From Bacteroidales bacterium (lineage in GTDB: Bacteria > Bacteroidota > Bacteroidia > Bacteroidales > M50B96), in assembly GCA_021740905.1 (NCBI GenBank), contig JAIOYV010000023.1, positions 1 to 64,000 of the forward strand: a stretch of 64,000 nucleotides of DNA, given 5' to 3'. A model generated the notes under the pieces. The model saw only the letters and a list, made by a program, of their open reading frames with translations, had not been told where the DNA came from and did not search any database. The position numbers were made by a program, and so were the translations under genes. This document shows positions 8,357-20,700 of this stretch, in pieces. Within the stretch, counting starts at the first letter, position 1. Every line of letters begins with the position of its first letter.

Positions 8357-9655
8357 ATGGAGCATGTTGAATTAGCGAAGGATTTTTTTATCAGAAATCG
8401 CAAAAAACTACAGAAGAAACTGAAAAAGAATTCTTTGGTGATCCTTCATTCCAATGATGAAATGCCACGCAATGGCGATCAGTTTTTTCCTTTCAGGCAA
8501 AATTCAGAATTATTCTATTTGTCTGGTCTTGAACAGGAGAAAACAATACTCTGCTTTTACCCCGACCATTCAGATGAAAAGATGCGTGAAATTGCCTTTA
8601 TCATTGAAGCTGAAAAGAGCCATGAAATTTGGTATGGGCACAAATATACCATTGAGGAGGCAACGTACATTAGTGGTATCGACACTGTAAAATTCCTTAA
8701 AGATTTCGACTCTATCCTTCGTGAATTGTTGCTACAAGCCGATCAGGTTTATTTGTTTCAGAATGAATATCCTAAATTTTCAACTGATGTCCCTGAGCGA
8801 AATTTACGTAATGCACGGCAGCTGATTCACGATTATCCTACAGTCCGCATCGAACGGCTTGGCCCTGTGTTGACTGGTTTGCGCGTGTGCAAAGAACCGG
8901 AAGAAATAGAACAGATAAAAGAAGCTTGCCGTATTACCAAACAGGCTTTTCATCGGGTGCTTAGTTTTGTAAAACCAAAAGTTTTTGAATATCAGGTGGA
9001 TGCTGAAATAACCCACGAATTTTTATGGAATGGCTGCAAGGGTCATGCGTATGCCCCTATAGTTGCAGCCGGAAAAAATGCCTGTACCTTACACTATGTG
9101 TCGAACAAATCCGTTTGCCAGGACGGTGATTTGCTATTGCTTGATTTTGGCGCAGAGTATAGGAATTATGCAGCTGATTGTTCGCGCACAATTCCGGTTA
9201 ATGGAAAATTCAGCAAAAGACAAAGAGAATGTTACGAGGCGGTTCTAAGAGTGTTCAAAAAGGCAAAGCAACTCTTTGTACCTGGAAATTCGATCAAAAA
9301 AGTGAACAACACAGTGAATAAATGGATGGAAGATGAAATGATCACACTTGGCTTATTCACAAAAGAAGAAGTTGAAAAACAGGACGAAAGAGATCCATTG
9401 TATAAGAAATACTTCATGCACGGGACATCCCATTTTTTGGGCCTCGATGTGCACGATGTGGGAGAAAAAGACAGGGTTTTTGAGAAAGGCATGGTCTTGA
9501 CCTGCGAACCGGGACTATATATAGAAGGAGAAGGGATAGGGATCAGGATTGAAAATGATATTATGGTCGATGAAATCCCGGTTGATTTAATGGCAGATAT
9601 TCCTGTAGAAGTGGATGATATTGAAAGACTAATGAAAAGTTATAAATTAAAATGA
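8357..9655 (+). CDS. pepP: Xaa-Pro aminopeptidase (aminopeptidase P), first copy
   Basis: A 432-aa pita-bread metallopeptidase that removes the N-terminal residue from peptides with Pro at position 2. The dinuclear metal ligands are visible: D263 (LLLDFGAE), D274 (AADCSRTIP), H359 (GTSHFLGLDVHD), E384 (TCEPGLY) and E399 (GIRIENDI). The N-terminal half is the AMP_N domain typical of PepP. It overlaps the next gene by 4 nt (ATGA), so the two paralogues should be co-translated. Cytoplasmic: no signal peptide. Confidence 0.92.
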   Translation: MEHVELAKDFFIRNRKKLQKKLKKNSLVILHSNDEMPRNGDQFFPFRQNSELFYLSGLEQEKTILCFYPDHSDEKMREIAFIIEAEKSHEIWYGHKYTIEEATYISGIDTVKFLKDFDSILRELLLQADQVYLFQNEYPKFSTDVPERNLRNARQLIHDYPTVRIERLGPVLTGLRVCKEPEEIEQIKEACRITKQAFHRVLSFVKPKVFEYQVDAEITHEFLWNGCKGHAYAPIVAAGKNACTLHYVSNKSVCQDGDLLLLDFGAEYRNYAADCSRTIPVNGKFSKRQRECYEAVLRVFKKAKQLFVPGNSIKKVNNTVNKWMEDEMITLGLFTKEEVEKQDERDPLYKKYFMHGTSHFLGLDVHDVGEKDRVFEKGMVLTCEPGLYIEGEGIGIRIENDIMVDEIPVDLMADIPVEVDDIERLMKSYKLK

Positions 9656-11052
9656 TGAGTATGTTTAACAAAGATGTTTATGCAAAAAGGCGAGATCAAC
9701 TTAGATCTAAAATTGATAGTGGTATTATCCTGATCCTTGGAAATGGCGATGCCCCAATGAATTACCCAGCGAACCCCTATCAATTCCGTCAGGATAGTTC
9801 GTTCTTGTATTTTTTTGGTTTGGATTATCAGAACCTGGCAGGGGTGCTTGATGTGGATGCTGGCAAGGACTATATTTTCGGGAACGATGTCGATATGGAC
9901 GACATTATCTGGATGGGGCCACAAGATTCGATAAGCGACCGGGCAAAGAAGGTAGGCATAGTTAATACGTCGGAATTCAGCGGTCTGGCTAAATTTGTAA
10001 ACGAAGCCATTTCAAAAGGTCGAAAGGTACATTTCTTGCCCCCCTATCGCGCCGAAAACATCATCTTGCTTGGCAGTTTGTTGGGGATCCGCAATACGAA
10101 TGTAAAGCAATATGTTTCAATCGATTTGATAAAAGCAATAGTAAGCCTTCGATCAATCAAGGATAAATATGAAATTGCCGAAATTGAAAAGGCGGCTGCC
10201 ATTGGCTACGAAATGCACACCACGGCCATGAAAATGACCAGGGCTGGTATTTATGAGCGGGAAATTGCCGGGCGCATGGAAGGAATTGCTTTGTCGGGTG
10301 GCGGTAAGGTTTCGTTCCCGGTGATACTATCTATACATGGTGAAACCCTCCATAATCATTACCATGGAAATAAACTTACCGAAGATAGGATGCTGTTGAG
10401 CGATGCCGGTGCTGAAACCGAAATGCGCTATTGCTCCGATTTTACCCGGACTTTTCCAGTATCAGGCAAATTTAGCCAGAAACAACGCGAGATATACGAG
10501 ATAGTGCTGGCTGCCAATAATGCTGCCACTTTAGCCACCAAGCCAGGCGTAAAATACCAGGATGTGCATTTGCTTGCTGCCCGTGTTATTGCCTCTGGCT
10601 TAAAAGACCTTGGCCTGATGAAAGGTGATGTTGACGAGGCTGTGAAAGCCGGTGCCCATGCCATGTTCTTCCCTCATGGGCTTGGGCACATGATGGGCCT
10701 TGATGTGCACGACATGGAAGACTTGGGTGAAAACTATGTAGGTTATGACGAACATACCAGCCGTATCGATCAATTCGGGACAGCCTATCTACGTTTAGGC
10801 AAAAAACTCGAACCGGGTTATGTAATCACCAACGAACCAGGCATCTATTTTATCCCTGCCCTCATTGATAAATGGAAAAATGAAAAGATTAACGAAGCCT
10901 TCATCAATTTTGATAAAGTGAACGAATACCACGACTTTGGGGGCATCCGCCTCGAAGATGATATTCTGGTCACTGATGATGGATGCAGATTATTAGGCGA
11001 TAGGATTCCGATTACTGTGGATGAAGTTGAAGCTATCATGCAAAATAGATAA
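9652..11052 (+). CDS. Xaa-Pro aminopeptidase (aminopeptidase P), second copy
   Basis: A 466-aa paralogue of the preceding gene. Metal ligands D251, D263, H346 (HGLGHMMGLDVHD), E395 (TNEPGIYF) and E435 (IRLEDDILV) are intact, with an AMP_N-type N-terminal domain. It carries a longer segment between the last two Glu ligands (about 40 residues) than the first copy (15 residues). The two proteins differ widely in sequence, so this is an old duplication or a pairing of two subfamilies with different substrate preference rather than a fresh copy. ATG at 9652 overlaps the upstream stop; another in-frame ATG follows at once. A terminator hairpin lies at 11124-11145. Confidence 0.92.
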   Translation: MMSMFNKDVYAKRRDQLRSKIDSGIILILGNGDAPMNYPANPYQFRQDSSFLYFFGLDYQNLAGVLDVDAGKDYIFGNDVDMDDIIWMGPQDSISDRAKKVGIVNTSEFSGLAKFVNEAISKGRKVHFLPPYRAENIILLGSLLGIRNTNVKQYVSIDLIKAIVSLRSIKDKYEIAEIEKAAAIGYEMHTTAMKMTRAGIYEREIAGRMEGIALSGGGKVSFPVILSIHGETLHNHYHGNKLTEDRMLLSDAGAETEMRYCSDFTRTFPVSGKFSQKQREIYEIVLAANNAATLATKPGVKYQDVHLLAARVIASGLKDLGLMKGDVDEAVKAGAHAMFFPHGLGHMMGLDVHDMEDLGENYVGYDEHTSRIDQFGTAYLRLGKKLEPGYVITNEPGIYFIPALIDKWKNEKINEAFINFDKVNEYHDFGGIRLEDDILVTDDGCRLLGDRIPITVDEVEAIMQNR

Positions 11053-11121
11053 AATATATTTTGTATGATATTGATATAATGATAATTAATATGTATTTTA
11101 GGATCTCTTGCAAAGAGATTA

Positions 11122-11145
11122 GAGCCGGTGAAAAGCCGGCTTTTG
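11122..11145 (+). terminator. Terminator after the pepP pair
   Basis: GCCGG (11124-11128) pairs with CCGGC (11136-11140), followed by TTTT. A second small hairpin CTCTT-gca-AAGAG lies just before (11105-11117). Confidence 0.6.
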
Positions 11146-11772
11146 TATTTGGGCTTTCTGATGCTTGGATTGAAAAAGGAAGGAAACTCGAATAATTGTA
11201 TAAATATTTATATATTAGTGACTTGTGATTTTGATTGAGCCTGTTGAGATTTTATTTATATCAATAAAAAGGACAGAAAAGGAATAGTTTTAAAAGTTTG
11301 TAGACAGATGAGAAAATTACAGAGCATTGTATCATTAGCATTTGTGGATGGCTGAATTATAGTGTGTTTCGTTGAGAAATAGAGCAAGGTCAATAGGCTA
11401 AAACCTACTGTTTTCAGGGCATATTATAAATAAAACATCAGATTTAATGAGGGTTTGCACAATGTTTTGCAATAAAAAAATAAAAAAGGGAGGTTGTTAT
11501 TTTGAAAATATTTTTTTATGTTTACTCTTTATTATAGAGGGAATGTTTTTTGACGGAAAAGTTTTATAAGTTGCAATAATAACAGCCTTGTTTGCAGGGC
11601 GGTAGTATAGAATTATGGAAGAAATAATTTCGTGCATAAAGAGCAAAATATTGCGTAAGATTTACGCTTTTCCGGCATTTTGAATTTTAACAAGGATGGA
11701 TTCAGCAGAAAATAGAAAGAATATAAATAGTAATAAATTAGTAAAACTAATCAATAATTTAAATTTTGAATT
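11146..11772 (+). promoter_or_regulatory. Long AT-rich leader region before the first giant gene
   Basis: About 630 nt with no supportable gene. It is very AT-rich with many short homopolymer runs. I found no convincing TTG-N20-TAnnTTTG promoter. Near its 3' end a perfect hairpin GCGTAA-GAT-TTACGC (11653-11667) is followed by TTTT, about 105 nt before the start codon, which looks like a small attenuator or terminator. The length is unusual for this window, where most spacers are under 250 nt, so it probably holds the regulation of the giant locus. Confidence 0.35.
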
Positions 11773-14700
11773 ATGAGAATATCTACTAGAAGGAGCGATT
11801 TGCCAGAGGGTAAATCACTAATTGCAAAAGTAAGGTATCTCGGCCTATTTGTGCCGGCCCTATTACTTTTGATGAGTTATCAAACGGCTAATGCCCAGTT
11901 TTCTTTGAGTGTCACAGTGCAATCAAATTACAATGGGGAAGACATTCGTTGTTTTGGTGGTAGTTCTGGAATCGCAAAAGCTACTCCGACGGGTGGTGTT
12001 ACTCCCTATACATATTTATGGAGTACCGGCCAAACAACGCAGTTAGCAGATGGATTGGCTGCCGGAAATTATAGCGTGACAGTGAAGGATGCTACTTTAG
12101 CAACCCTTTCCGGATCAATTACGCTTAATAATCCTCCGGACTTTGACGGAGCTGCCTCCATATTAGTGCCAATTAGTTGTTATGGCATGTGTGATGGATC
12201 GGTTACCGTAGATGTCAACCCTGCCATGCCTGGTGTTACTCCTTATGTTTACCTTTGGGGAACTGGGGAAACCAGTAAAACAATTATCAATGCTTGCCCT
12301 GGATATTACAGTGTGGTGGTTACCGATGCCAATGATTGTATTATAGACCCTAATCCTGAAGTATATTTAAGTGAACCCAGCGAAATTCAAATAGCTGCTT
12401 TCCCTAATAATGTTTCATGCAATGGGGGGAATAATGGATCAATAAGCCTTATAGTGGTAGGCGGGACCCCTCCTTATTTTTACACATGGAATACAAGTGC
12501 GACAACCTCAAGCATAAGCAACCTTACAGCAGGAACATACACAGTGACTATTGATGATACTGATGGATGTTCGAATACGAATTCATTTACAATTACACAG
12601 CCTACTGCAATTGCGATTACGACTGTTTCTACACAAGATGTTCTTTGTTATGGAGTTAATACTGGTGCTGCCGATATTTCAGTTGCTGGTGGAACATCTC
12701 CTTATACATATCTTTGGAGTACTGGAGCTACCACACAAGATGTGAGCGGGTTATCTTCAGGAACATATACCGTGACAGTTACTGATTTTAAAAACTGTCA
12801 AAAAACGGGTAGTGTTACTATAAATGCAGCCACTCAATATTCTATTATTACAGATAAACAGGATGTTACTTGTAATGGTAATGGAGATGGTTATATACAC
12901 CTTACCGTTTCGGGGGGGACCATGCCTTATATATTTAATTGGTCGAATGGTGCAACCATCGAAGATTTAGATAATTTATCAGGGGGATCTTACTCTTATA
13001 CCATTACTGACAATAATGGTTGTATTGCCAATGCCACTGTAGTGGTTGATGAAGCTTCTTCACTGGTAGCAGGTATTACTGCAACAAATGTTCTTTGTTT
13101 TGGGAATATGACCGGAATGGCCAATCTCACTGCTTCAGGAGGTAATGCACCATATACTTATAGCTGGACAAATAGTGCCACCACTGAAGATTTGATCAAT
13201 GTTGCAGCTGGAGCCTATCAGGTTACTGTGACCGATTTAAATAATTGTCAAGTAACAGCAGCTACTTTTATTACTCAGCCAGCAATCTTAGTAGCCACAG
13301 CTAGTGCAACAAACCTTCAATGCTACCACGATAATTCGGGTGCTGTTTCTTTAGTCGTAACAGGTGGAGTTGCATCCTATTCATATAATTGGTCGAATAG
13401 CTCGACACTTGGTAGTTTGAATAATGTAGCAGCCGGAACTTATAGTGTAACTGTAACCGATAGCAATAATTGTACAGCTACTGCTGAAGCTATTGTAACC
13501 GAACCTTCTGAATTTTATGCTTCTATAACAGGAACCAATGTAAACTGCCAAGGCAATGCCAATGGTGCTGCCGATTTAAGCATAGTAGGTGGGACTCCCC
13601 CTTACTCTTACCTTTGGGGTGGTGGAGAAATCACAGAAGATTTAACAGGCTTGTCGGGCGGAACCTACAGCGTTACCGTTACCGATGCTAATAATTGTAC
13701 TGCTCAAGCAAGTGTTCAGATATTGGAGCCAGCTACCCTTACCTTAAGTCTTACACAAGTAAATATACTTTGTAATGGCAATTCTACTGGTTCTATTAAC
13801 TTAACAATTTCAGGAGGTAATCCAAATTTCACAATACTCTGGAGCAATGGTGCTGTCACTGAAGATTTGACCGCTATAGCTGCAGGTCCTTATTCGGTAA
13901 CCGTAACCGATGCAAACGGATGTGTTGCTACAGCTGGAACCATAATTACTCAACCAGCATTACTAGTAGCTACAGCAAGTGCTACCAACCTGCAGTGTTT
14001 CCAGGATAATACAGGTGCTGTTTCTTTGGTTGTGACCGGAGGTGTTGCACCATATTCTTATATCTGGTCAAATACATCGACACTTGGAAGCCTAAATGGA
14101 TTGGCTGCCGGAACCTATGATGTGACTGTTTCTGATGCTAATGGTTGTACTGCCAATGCAGGTGCCACTGTTACTCAACCCGCAATTTTGGCAGCATCCA
14201 TAGCAGGAACCAATGTCAATTGCAATGGCAATGCTAATGGAGCTGCAGATTTAACTGTAACAGGAGGGACTGCTCCCTACACCTATCTTTGGGATGGCGG
14301 TGAAACTATTGAAGATTTAGCTGGTTTGTCGGGCGGGACTTATAATGTTACCATAACCGATGCCAATAACTGTACAGCACCTGCAAGTGTTGTTATTGTT
14401 GAGCCAGCTGCCCTTACTTTAAGTCACACACAAGTGAATATTTTATGTAATGGTAATTCTACCGGTTCTATTGATTTAACAATTGTTGGCGGAACAGCTA
14501 GTTACACAATAGCCTGGAGCAATTTAGCCAATACAGAAGATTTAAGCTCAATACCTGCCGGTCCATATTCAGTTAATGTAACTGACATGAATGGATGTGT
14601 TGCCACATTAGGTACTATCGTAACTCAACCAGCTGTTTTAGTTGCTACAGCAAGTGCAACTAACCTACAGTGTTACCAAGATAACACAGGAGCTGTTTCT

Positions 14701-17700
14701 TTGGTCGTAACAGGTGGAGTTGCACCATATTATTATAGTTGGTCAAATACATCAACACTTGGAAGCCTAAATGGATTGGCAGCAGGAACATATAATGTAA
14801 CCGTAACGGATTCTAATGGTTGTACCGCTAATGCAGGTGCTACTGTGACCCAACCCACATTATTGGCCGCTACAATAGCTGGTGGGAATGTAGGTTGCTT
14901 TGGTGCTGGAAATGGTCATGCCGATTTAACCGCTTCGGGAGGTACTCCTCCATATAGTTATTTATGGACTAATGGAGAAACTACTCAGAATATATCTGGA
15001 TTGTCAGGTGGGGTTTATGGAGTCACTGTGACCGATGCTAACAATTGTACTGCAACTGCAAGCACAACAATTATTGAATCTCCACAATTGAATTTAAGCC
15101 ACACACAAGTGAATATATTATGTAATGGTAATTCAACAGGTTCTATCGATCTGACCATTAGTGGCGGAACTCCAAGTTTTACTATTCTTTGGAGCAATGG
15201 TGCTGCAACTGAAGATTTGACTGCTATAGCAGCTGGTACTTATTCAGTAACAGTAACTGATGCAAACGGATGTGTTGCCACATTAGGAACCATCATAACC
15301 CAACCTGCCGTTTTGGTGGCTACCGCAAGTGCTACTAACCTAAAATGTTTCCAGGACAATACTGGTGCAGTTTCGTTGGTCGTTACAGGTGGAGTTGCAC
15401 CTTACTCTTATAGTTGGTCAAATTCATCAACATTAGGAAGCCTAAATGGATTGGCTGCCGGTACTTATAATGTAACCGTAACGGATGCTAATGGTTGTAC
15501 TGCCAATGCAGGTGCTACCGTGACCCAACCCACAATTTTAGCAGCCTCAATTGCAGGTGCAAATGTAAACTGCAATGGCAATGCTAATGGAGCTGCAGAT
15601 TTAACTGTAACAGGTGGTACTCCTGCATATACCTACCTTTGGAATGGTGGAGAAGTTACAGAAGATTTGACTGGTTTGTCGGGCGGGACTTATAGTGTTA
15701 CAGTAACCGATGCCAATAACTGTACGGCACCTGCAAGTGTTGTGATTGTTGAACCAGCTGCTCTTACTTTAAGTAATACACAAGTGAATGTTTTATGTAA
15801 TGGTAATTCTACAGGTTCAATTGATTTAACAATTGCCGGAGGTACTCCAAGTTTCACAATACTTTGGAGCAATGGTGCTGCCACTGAAGATTTGACTGCT
15901 ATTGCAGCTGGTACTTATTCAGTAACAGTTACCGATGCAAACGGATGTGTTGCCACATTAGGAACCATCATTACTCAACCTGCCGTTTTGGTGGCTACCG
16001 CAAGTGCTACCAATCTAAAGTGTTTCCAGGATAATACTGGTGCTGTATCCTTGGTAGTGACAGGTGGAGTTGCACCCTATTATTATAGTTGGTCAAACGG
16101 ATCAGCACTTGGAAGCCTAAATGGATTGGCTGCCGGAACTTATGATGTGACAGTAACCGATGCTAATGGTTGTACTGCTAACGCAGGTGCTACTGTGACG
16201 CAACCAGCAATATTGGTTGCTTCAATAGCTGGTGGTAATGTTGGTTGCTATGGTGCTGGAAATGGCCAGGCCGATTTAACCCCATCTGGCGGTACTCTTC
16301 CCTATAGTTATATATGGACTAATGGAGCAATTACACAGGATTTAACAGGTTTGTCGGGTGGTAACTATGGAGTCACTGTAACCGATGGTAATAATTGTAC
16401 GGCAACTGCAAGTACAACAATTATTGAAGCTCCAGAATTGACATTAAGTCACACACAAGTGAATATATTATGTAATGGTAATTCTACAGGATCTATTGAT
16501 TTGACCATTACTGGAGGTACACCAAGTTTCATAATTTCTTGGAACGATGGTATTACCACAGAAGATAGAAGTTCATTGCCAGCAGGATCATATTCTGTTA
16601 CGGTAACTGATGCGAATGGATGTGTTGCCACAGCCGGTTTCATCATTACTCAACCTGCCCTTTTAGTAGCCACAGCAAGTGCTACCAACCTAAAGTGTTT
16701 CCAGGATAATACTGGTGCTGTTTCCTTAGTAGTAACAGGTGGAGTTACACCTTATTACTATAGTTGGTCAAACGGATCAGCCCTTGGAAGCCTAAATGGA
16801 TTGGCAGCCGGAACTTACAATGTTACTGTTACCGATGCAAATGGTTGTACGGCAAACGCAGGTGCGACTGTGACCCAACCCACCATATTGGCAGCTTCAA
16901 TAGCTGGTACAAACGTAAACTGCAATGGCAATGCCAATGGCGCTGCTAATTTAAGTGTAACAGGTGGTACACCAGCATACAGTTACCTTTGGAATGGAGG
17001 AGAAACTACTGAAGATTTAACAGGTTTGTCGGGCGGAACTTATAGTGTAACCGTAACCGATGCCAATAATTGTACTGCACCTGCAAGTGTTGTGATAGCT
17101 GAACCTGCTACCCTTACTTTAAGTCACACACAAGTGAATATTTTATGTAATGGTAATTCTACAGGTTCAATTGATTTAACAATTGCCGGAGGTACACCAA
17201 GTTTCACAATACTTTGGAGCAATGGTGCTGCCACTGAAGATTTGACCGCTATAGCAGCAGGTTCTTATTCGGTGACCGTAACCGATGCAAACGGATGTGT
17301 TGCTACATTAGGAACCATCATTACACAGCCCGCTGTTTTATTCGCCACTGCAAGTGCAACTGACCTAAAGTGTTTCCAGGATAATACCGGAGCTGTTTCT
17401 TTAGTAGTAACAGGTGGAGTTACACCTTATTATTATAGTTGGTCAAACGGATCAGCCCTTGGAAGCCTAAATGGATTGGCAGCGGGAACTTATAATGTAA
17501 CCGTAACCGATGCCAATGGTTGTACCGCTACCGCAGGTGCTTCTGTTACTCAACCTTCTGTATTGGCTGCTTCTATAGTAGGGGCCGACGTTGACTGTCA
17601 TGGAAGTGCCAATGGTACTGCAAATTTAAGTGTAACGGGTGGTACACCTGCATATACTTACCTTTGGAATGGTGGAGAAGTAACTGAGGATTTAACTGGT

Positions 17701-20700
17701 TTGTCGGGTGGATCATATAATGTAACCGTAACCGATGCCAATAATTGTACTGCTCAAGCAAGCGTTGTTATATTCGAACCAACAGCAATTACTTTAAGTC
17801 TTAACTCACCCGCATGTAACGGATTTGAGATTTCGCAATTTGGTGCTAGCACAGGCATTATTAATACTACTGCCGGTGGTGGAACTGGAACTTTGCATTA
17901 TTTGTGGTCAAATAGTGCAACTACTGCATCTTTGAGTGCTTTACCAGCAGGTACCTATACTCTCACAGTGACCGATGATAATAATTGTACAAAGACAGGA
18001 AGTATTACATTAGATCAACCCCCTGCCTTGTTGATTACAGTTAGTTCGGTTTCCAATGTAAAATGCTACGGGGGTAGCTCCGGTGCTATTACCATTAGTG
18101 TTAACGGAGGGGTACCAACCTATTCATATACTTGGTCGAATGGTGCAGGAACTGCGAATCTTACAAATGTTCCAGCTGGAACATACACGCTTACTGTTAC
18201 TGATTTCTGTGGTGGAATTGCTACTGTAACAAGAACAATTACACAGCCTTTGCAAGCATTGACAGGTATTCTTATTGATACCGATTTCCTATGCTATGGC
18301 GATGATGATGGAAGCCTTTATGCTAACGCATCAGGTGGTACTTCACTTTACACTTTCCAGTGGTATCGTCAGTCGAATATGAATAACATGCTATACTCAC
18401 AGGCTGGAGTAACAGAATCTACTTATGATAATTATGGTAATGGTTTGGGCCCTGATAATTATTGTGTCGTAATAAAAGATGCCAATAATTGTGTTGTTAC
18501 ACGTTGTGCATTGATCGATACAGTCCCTCAAATTGTAGTTACTTTGGTTGATTCAGCCGAATATCCTATTGGCCCCGGCCCTTACAAATATGATGTAAGT
18601 TGCTATGGTGCCAGCGATGGATGGTTAGATATAACTGTTTCAGGAGGAACTCCTTTTGCACCAGCTCCAGAGTATGAATATAACTGGGGAAATAATTATG
18701 CCACAACGCAAAATGTGACTGGTTTATGGGCTGGAGCATGGGGTGTCCATATTTATGATGCCAACGGTTGTGAATTTGTTTGGCAGAAAACACTTAAACA
18801 GCCAGCTGCTATTACAACTATAGTGCAAAGTACGCATGATATAACCTGTTATGGAGATAATGATGGTGCAGCTCAAGTTATTGCAACTGGAGGAGCCGTT
18901 GGAACTACATTCTCATATCTATGGAGTCCCGGCGGACAAACTACTGCTGCGATTTCTGGATTGACTGCTGGTAATTATTGTGTCAGTGTTACAGATAATT
19001 TAACTGGTTGTGGAGTGTTTGATGCAGGTTCCGGTGTGGCCTTCCCAGCAAATTGGAATTATGGGCCAACAGGGACTAATCATACTGTCCTTGTACCAAC
19101 CGCAGCTGTTACAATAGATGGCACCCCACTTATGATAGGTGATTATATTGGTGTATTCTATTTGGATGGGACCACGCTTGGCTGCGCAGGTTATTCCAAG
19201 GTCTTAGGGGACTCTACTCTTATTGTTGTTTGGGGAGATGATAATTTGACTCCAGCTAAAGATGGTATGGATAATTTCGAGGCATTTACCTTTAGGTTAT
19301 TCCGTCCGTTTATTGGTGAATTTGTAACCAACAATCCTTTAAATCCAACAACCTATAACAATACGTATGATCCGCTCACATTTATAGATGGATATTTTTC
19401 AGTTGTTACAAATTTGGCTTCATTGGATCATTTACCTGTTTCTTCACTTTGCATTTACATGGATCAGCCCGATCTTCTTACCTTATCGGCTGCTCTTACC
19501 CATGTAGATTGTAATGGTAATATTAATGGTGCAATTAACCTAACAGTGATGGGTGGAACTGCCCCATATACCTATTCATGGGTAGGCCCAACTCCATTCA
19601 CTTCAGCAATGGAAGATTTAGTTGGTTTGGCCGCAGGTATGTACTCTGTAACTGTTACCGATGCACATGGTTGTATTGCAACAGGAGGTTGGACACTTAC
19701 TCAACCACTAAATCCGCTTAGTGTTTCATTGATTGGCACTAATGTGACATGTAATGGAGACGGAGATGGAGCAATCGATGCTACCATCGCTGGAGGGACT
19801 GCACCTTATAGTGTAGCATGGAGCAATGCAGCTGTTACCGAAGATATTTCAAGTTTAATACCTGGTATGTACACCATCAATGTTACTGATGCAAATGGAT
19901 GTACTACCAGTGCTTCTTATACTGTTACCGAGCCTGGTGTTCTGACTGCAACAGCGGTTATTACTCATGTTGTATGTAATGGTCAGTCAAATGGTGCTGT
20001 TACTCTAACTGTTAGCGGTGGTACTCTACCTATGAGTTATCTTTGGAGCAATGGAGCTGTAACGAAAGACATAAGCGCGCTTCAGGCTGGTAGCTATACT
20101 GTTACAATAACCGATGATAATGGATGTGTTTTCACTGCTACTTATGTAGTTACTGAGCCTAATGCTTTGGCAATTGTTGAAACAATCCCATTACATAGTG
20201 GATATGCTATTTCCTGTAATGGTGGTTCTGATGGAGCTATAAGTATTGTCGTTTCTGGTGGAACCGCACCATACACATATTTATGGGAAAATGGCGCTAC
20301 TGGAACATCTCGGACAGGTCTATCGGCCTTGACTTATTCAGTTACTGTAACCGATGCACATAACTGTGTTGCTATTGAAACATATACTTTAACACAACCA
20401 TCTCCAATTCAGTTTTCCGAAACACATATAAATGTTGATTGTTTTGGAAATGCTACAGGATCAATAGATCTTTCCGCTACGGGTGGTGTTGACAACTTTA
20501 TTTATTCATGGTCGAATGGTGCTGCTACGCAGGATATTTCAAGCTTAATTGCAGGAACATATACTGTTACTGTAACCGATGATAATAACTGTCAAGCAAC
20601 ATTCAGTGTCACGATTACTGAGCCTTCCCTTCTTGTAGTGACAGAAACACTCACACATGTTGATTGCAACGGAAATAATACGGGTGCAATTAGCCTAGCC

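Noticed and set aside
15015-15884. Minus-strand open frames inside the first giant gene, recurring every 675 bp
   Set aside because: They mirror the repeated plus-strand codons, have no coherent protein features and shift with the repeat unit.
13280-17785. CRISPR-like regular spacing of a conserved word
   Set aside because: The repeats are in-frame coding sequence with conserved intervening protein domains; there are no spacers or cas genes.
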